From Eudromia elegans (Eukaryota; Chordata; Aves; Tinamiformes; Tinamidae), in the NCBI GenBank assembly GCA_003342815.1, contig PTEX01000024.1:570402-634401 (forward strand): DNA of 64,000 nt. The letters are read 5' to 3'. The position numbers and the translations under genes were made by a program. Positions 62,268-64,000 of this stretch are shown piece by piece; positions within the stretch are counted from its first letter, which is position 1; every line of letters starts with the position of its first letter. The notes beneath the pieces were generated by a model that searched no databases, was not told where the DNA came from, and was given only the letters and a program-made list of their open reading frames with translations.

Positions 62268-62477
62268 TTATGGCAAATGATGAGCAACCGAGTACTGCTG
62301 AAATGCAGGAGAACCCAGCAGAGACATCCAGAGACCAGGACAGTCCCTCTCACCGTGTTCACCAGCATCTTCATTTCTTCCGTGTCTCTCCTTTTCCACA
62401 TGTGCAATTAATTCTGGGTGCAGCTGGGCAAGGAGTTGGTGGTTCCTGAAATGCTCTAACATGTCTCCATTATCCAC
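62268..62477 (-). other. Protein-like short open frame, unrecognised
   Basis: On the minus strand an ATG frame of 69 codons begins 'MDNGDMLEHFRNHQLLAQLH' and continues 'PELIAHVEKERHGRNEDAG'. It is rich in charged and helix-forming residues, more protein-like than most frames here. The upstream 'ttggtgcag' is a poor acceptor because it lacks a pyrimidine tract. It may be chance, or a fragment of an old exon or retrocopy. Not recognised. Confidence 0.12.
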
Positions 62478-63042
62478 ACTGCACCAACTGTTCTAGCAAT
62501 CCTTCTCACCTCCTCCAGAGATAAACACCTTCGCACAATTTATATACAGACGGGAGGGGGGGAGAATTTCGTAATCATTGATGCAAATTACAAATGATGC
62601 ATGAAATGAAAAATTGCTGCTAAACGCACCAAGAAGTGGATGGATAGTGCCATGGAATCAATATTTTGCCATGTTAATCACTTACAGGGAGAAACTGCCT
62701 CAAAACAGAACACAACGAGCTGCGCAGTGTTTGTGCATTACTCGCTTGTTTACCAAACGAGTTCAAAATGAGCACGTTGCAGACCTGTCACTGCACCAAC
62801 TTCTACAAACTTCTAATTATTAGGACCTAAACTAAGAACTTTTCAAAAACACATGTCGTGATGTGTCCAAGGGATCTTAAATTATCTTAAAAAGGAAAAA
62901 GAAATATGCTAAAAAGCAGCCTGGTAAAGTCCAGTTTCATGTTTCTATGGCTAGAAATGGGCACCGAGAATCAGTGATTGCAGATTAATGCAAAGAAAGC
63001 ACAAGCATCAGCAGATTGCTAAATTGTTCTTTACCTCTGCAG
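62478..63042. other. Noncoding, no feature recognised
   Basis: AT-leaning sequence; a short G-run near 62555. Nothing else supported. Confidence 0.55.
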
Positions 63043-63125
63043 TTAAAAAATTCCAGATAGTTTATGCTGAATTATTATTTTCAAATAGACTAGCTATGTC
63101 CATTGGGCAGACCATCATAGTGACG
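63043..63125 (+). other. Exon-like module with strong splice signals (hypothesis)
   Basis: The best exon-like arrangement in the window. 'ttctttacctctgcag' (AG at 63041-63042) is a good 3' splice site, and GACG then GTGAGT (GT at 63126-63127) is a strong 5' splice site. The 83 bases between are open in the frame that enters after one borrowed base and ends on a codon boundary. It encodes 'KKFQIVYAELLFSNRLAMSI' and then 'GQTIIVT', partly hydrophobic. Length and signals are normal for an internal vertebrate exon. No family is recognised and no partner exon was identified. Confidence 0.2.
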
Positions 63126-63127
63126 GT

Positions 63128-64000
63128 GAGTAAAACCTTAATTTTAAGGCCCTGGCAGTTACATTTAGGTACACGATTTAACCTTGCGACCCCCACAGCA
63201 AGGTTGGCTAAGAGCATTTTCACACTGGAGTCGATGGAAGAGCTGTTCCTCACTTGATCTGTAATGCCCCAGCTACAGTACTCCCTACAACGAGTGCAAG
63301 CTGATAGTGACACCCTCAGATTCGGGGGAATCCGAATCAGCAAAAGCTAAGAGGTGGGACCCCTAGGACACAGGCCCAAGGAGCACCCTTCTGAAGGGGA
63401 AGGGCTTCCAGAGGGCAAGGCCAGGCGGAGCTCCCACACGGTGTCCCATGGGCTGAGGACAAGGCTCTGTCACTTCCCATGCATGCAGAAAGGCAAAAAG
63501 GTGCTCAGTAACCTAAAGGCCAAGTAGCCATTCAGATCATAGCCCAGTTTGAAGCACACAAAGCCCATAAACATAAACTATCTCACCGTGAGAGCTGGGA
63601 AAGCAATTTCCCCAGTTACCATCACTGCATATGCCTCAGAGCTAAAGTATAGCCCGTCTTTCCACAAGTCCATCCCCTTTTCTGCAGGCAAATGCATATT
63701 TGCAACTTTAATTCAGGCCTAGGTTAAGCTCCAGAGACCGGTGCTTCTAATTAAATAGCAAAGAGTTGCAGGTGCAAACCAGTTAGAAGCTGAAATACTC
63801 CTATTTTTGCTTGGACTTCATTGTTAGGTGCAATTTCAGCCTTGGTCAAATGTCAGCCTTGAATTTGAACTCTGTCATGCAAAGCTATATCCAAATCAGG
63901 CCTGGCTGCACTGTATGCTGCGGCATAATAATCACAACTAACCAAATATAAGAACTTGGAATAAGTTATATTTGGGGGAGTTAACAGACTGGAAGCTCCC
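63128..64000. other. Noncoding, no feature recognised
   Basis: A mildly GC-rich piece at 63350-63470, otherwise AT-leaning. No repeat or gene was recognised up to the window end. Confidence 0.5.

Noticed and set aside
1-64000. Known microRNA, snRNA, snoRNA or 5S genes
   Set aside because: I looked by eye for common vertebrate microRNA and U6, U1, U2, 7SK, Y-RNA and 5S signatures and saw none; a covariance-model search would be needed to exclude diverged copies.

Overview
This window looks like bird nuclear DNA from a long intron or a gene-poor intergenic stretch. The best evidence is three 3'-end fragments of CR1 LINEs, at 1-289 (+), 4972-5440 (-) and 41790-42056 (+). They carry the avian CR1 C-terminal reverse-transcriptase peptide ('WNRLPRE' followed by a 'LEIFQT'-like segment) and the typical 3' untranslated block with 'GTTGGACTAGA' and 'GAGGTCCC'. 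Several much older fragments resemble tRNA-derived and MIR-like SINE relics shared by reptiles and birds. The best is at 3131-3290; weaker ones are near 15035, 20780, 21690, 33536, 38255 and 57700. There are few young repeats and no obvious recent segmental duplication, which fits a bird genome.

I cannot call any protein-coding gene. Every long open frame lies in a GC-rich patch (open in several frames because stop codons are rare there), in a tandem repeat, or inside CR1. None gives a peptide family I recognise. No tRNA gene, snRNA, rRNA or known microRNA was recognised by eye. No retroviral or LTR element, CRISPR array or bacterial feature was seen.

Layout: the AT-leaning background is broken by short CpG-rich patches at about 960-1560, 3640-4100, 8137-8395, 22595-22735, 25860-26500, 34100-34900, 35975-36130, 36600-37260, 52400-53200 and 58690-58885. 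The two best CpG-island candidates are 36690-37235 and 52950-53190, which could be promoters or first exons of unrecognised, perhaps noncoding, transcripts. Simple repeats include a roughly 99-bp perfect (TTTTA)n array at 34939-35037, a 22-bp minisatellite of eight units at 52228-52402, a 39-bp tandem duplication at 26287-26364 and several homopolymer tracts. A few places carry paired splice-like signals around an open frame, best at 63043-63125 (+), then 30330-30466 (-), 17199-17442 (+) and 2682-2980 (+). These are hypotheses only, since such pairs also arise by chance in 64 kb.

I found no convincing new biological system. The leads worth testing are the two CpG islands, the 63043-63125 exon-like module, the acceptor-like pyrimidine tract at 7989-8046, and the minisatellite and pentanucleotide arrays.
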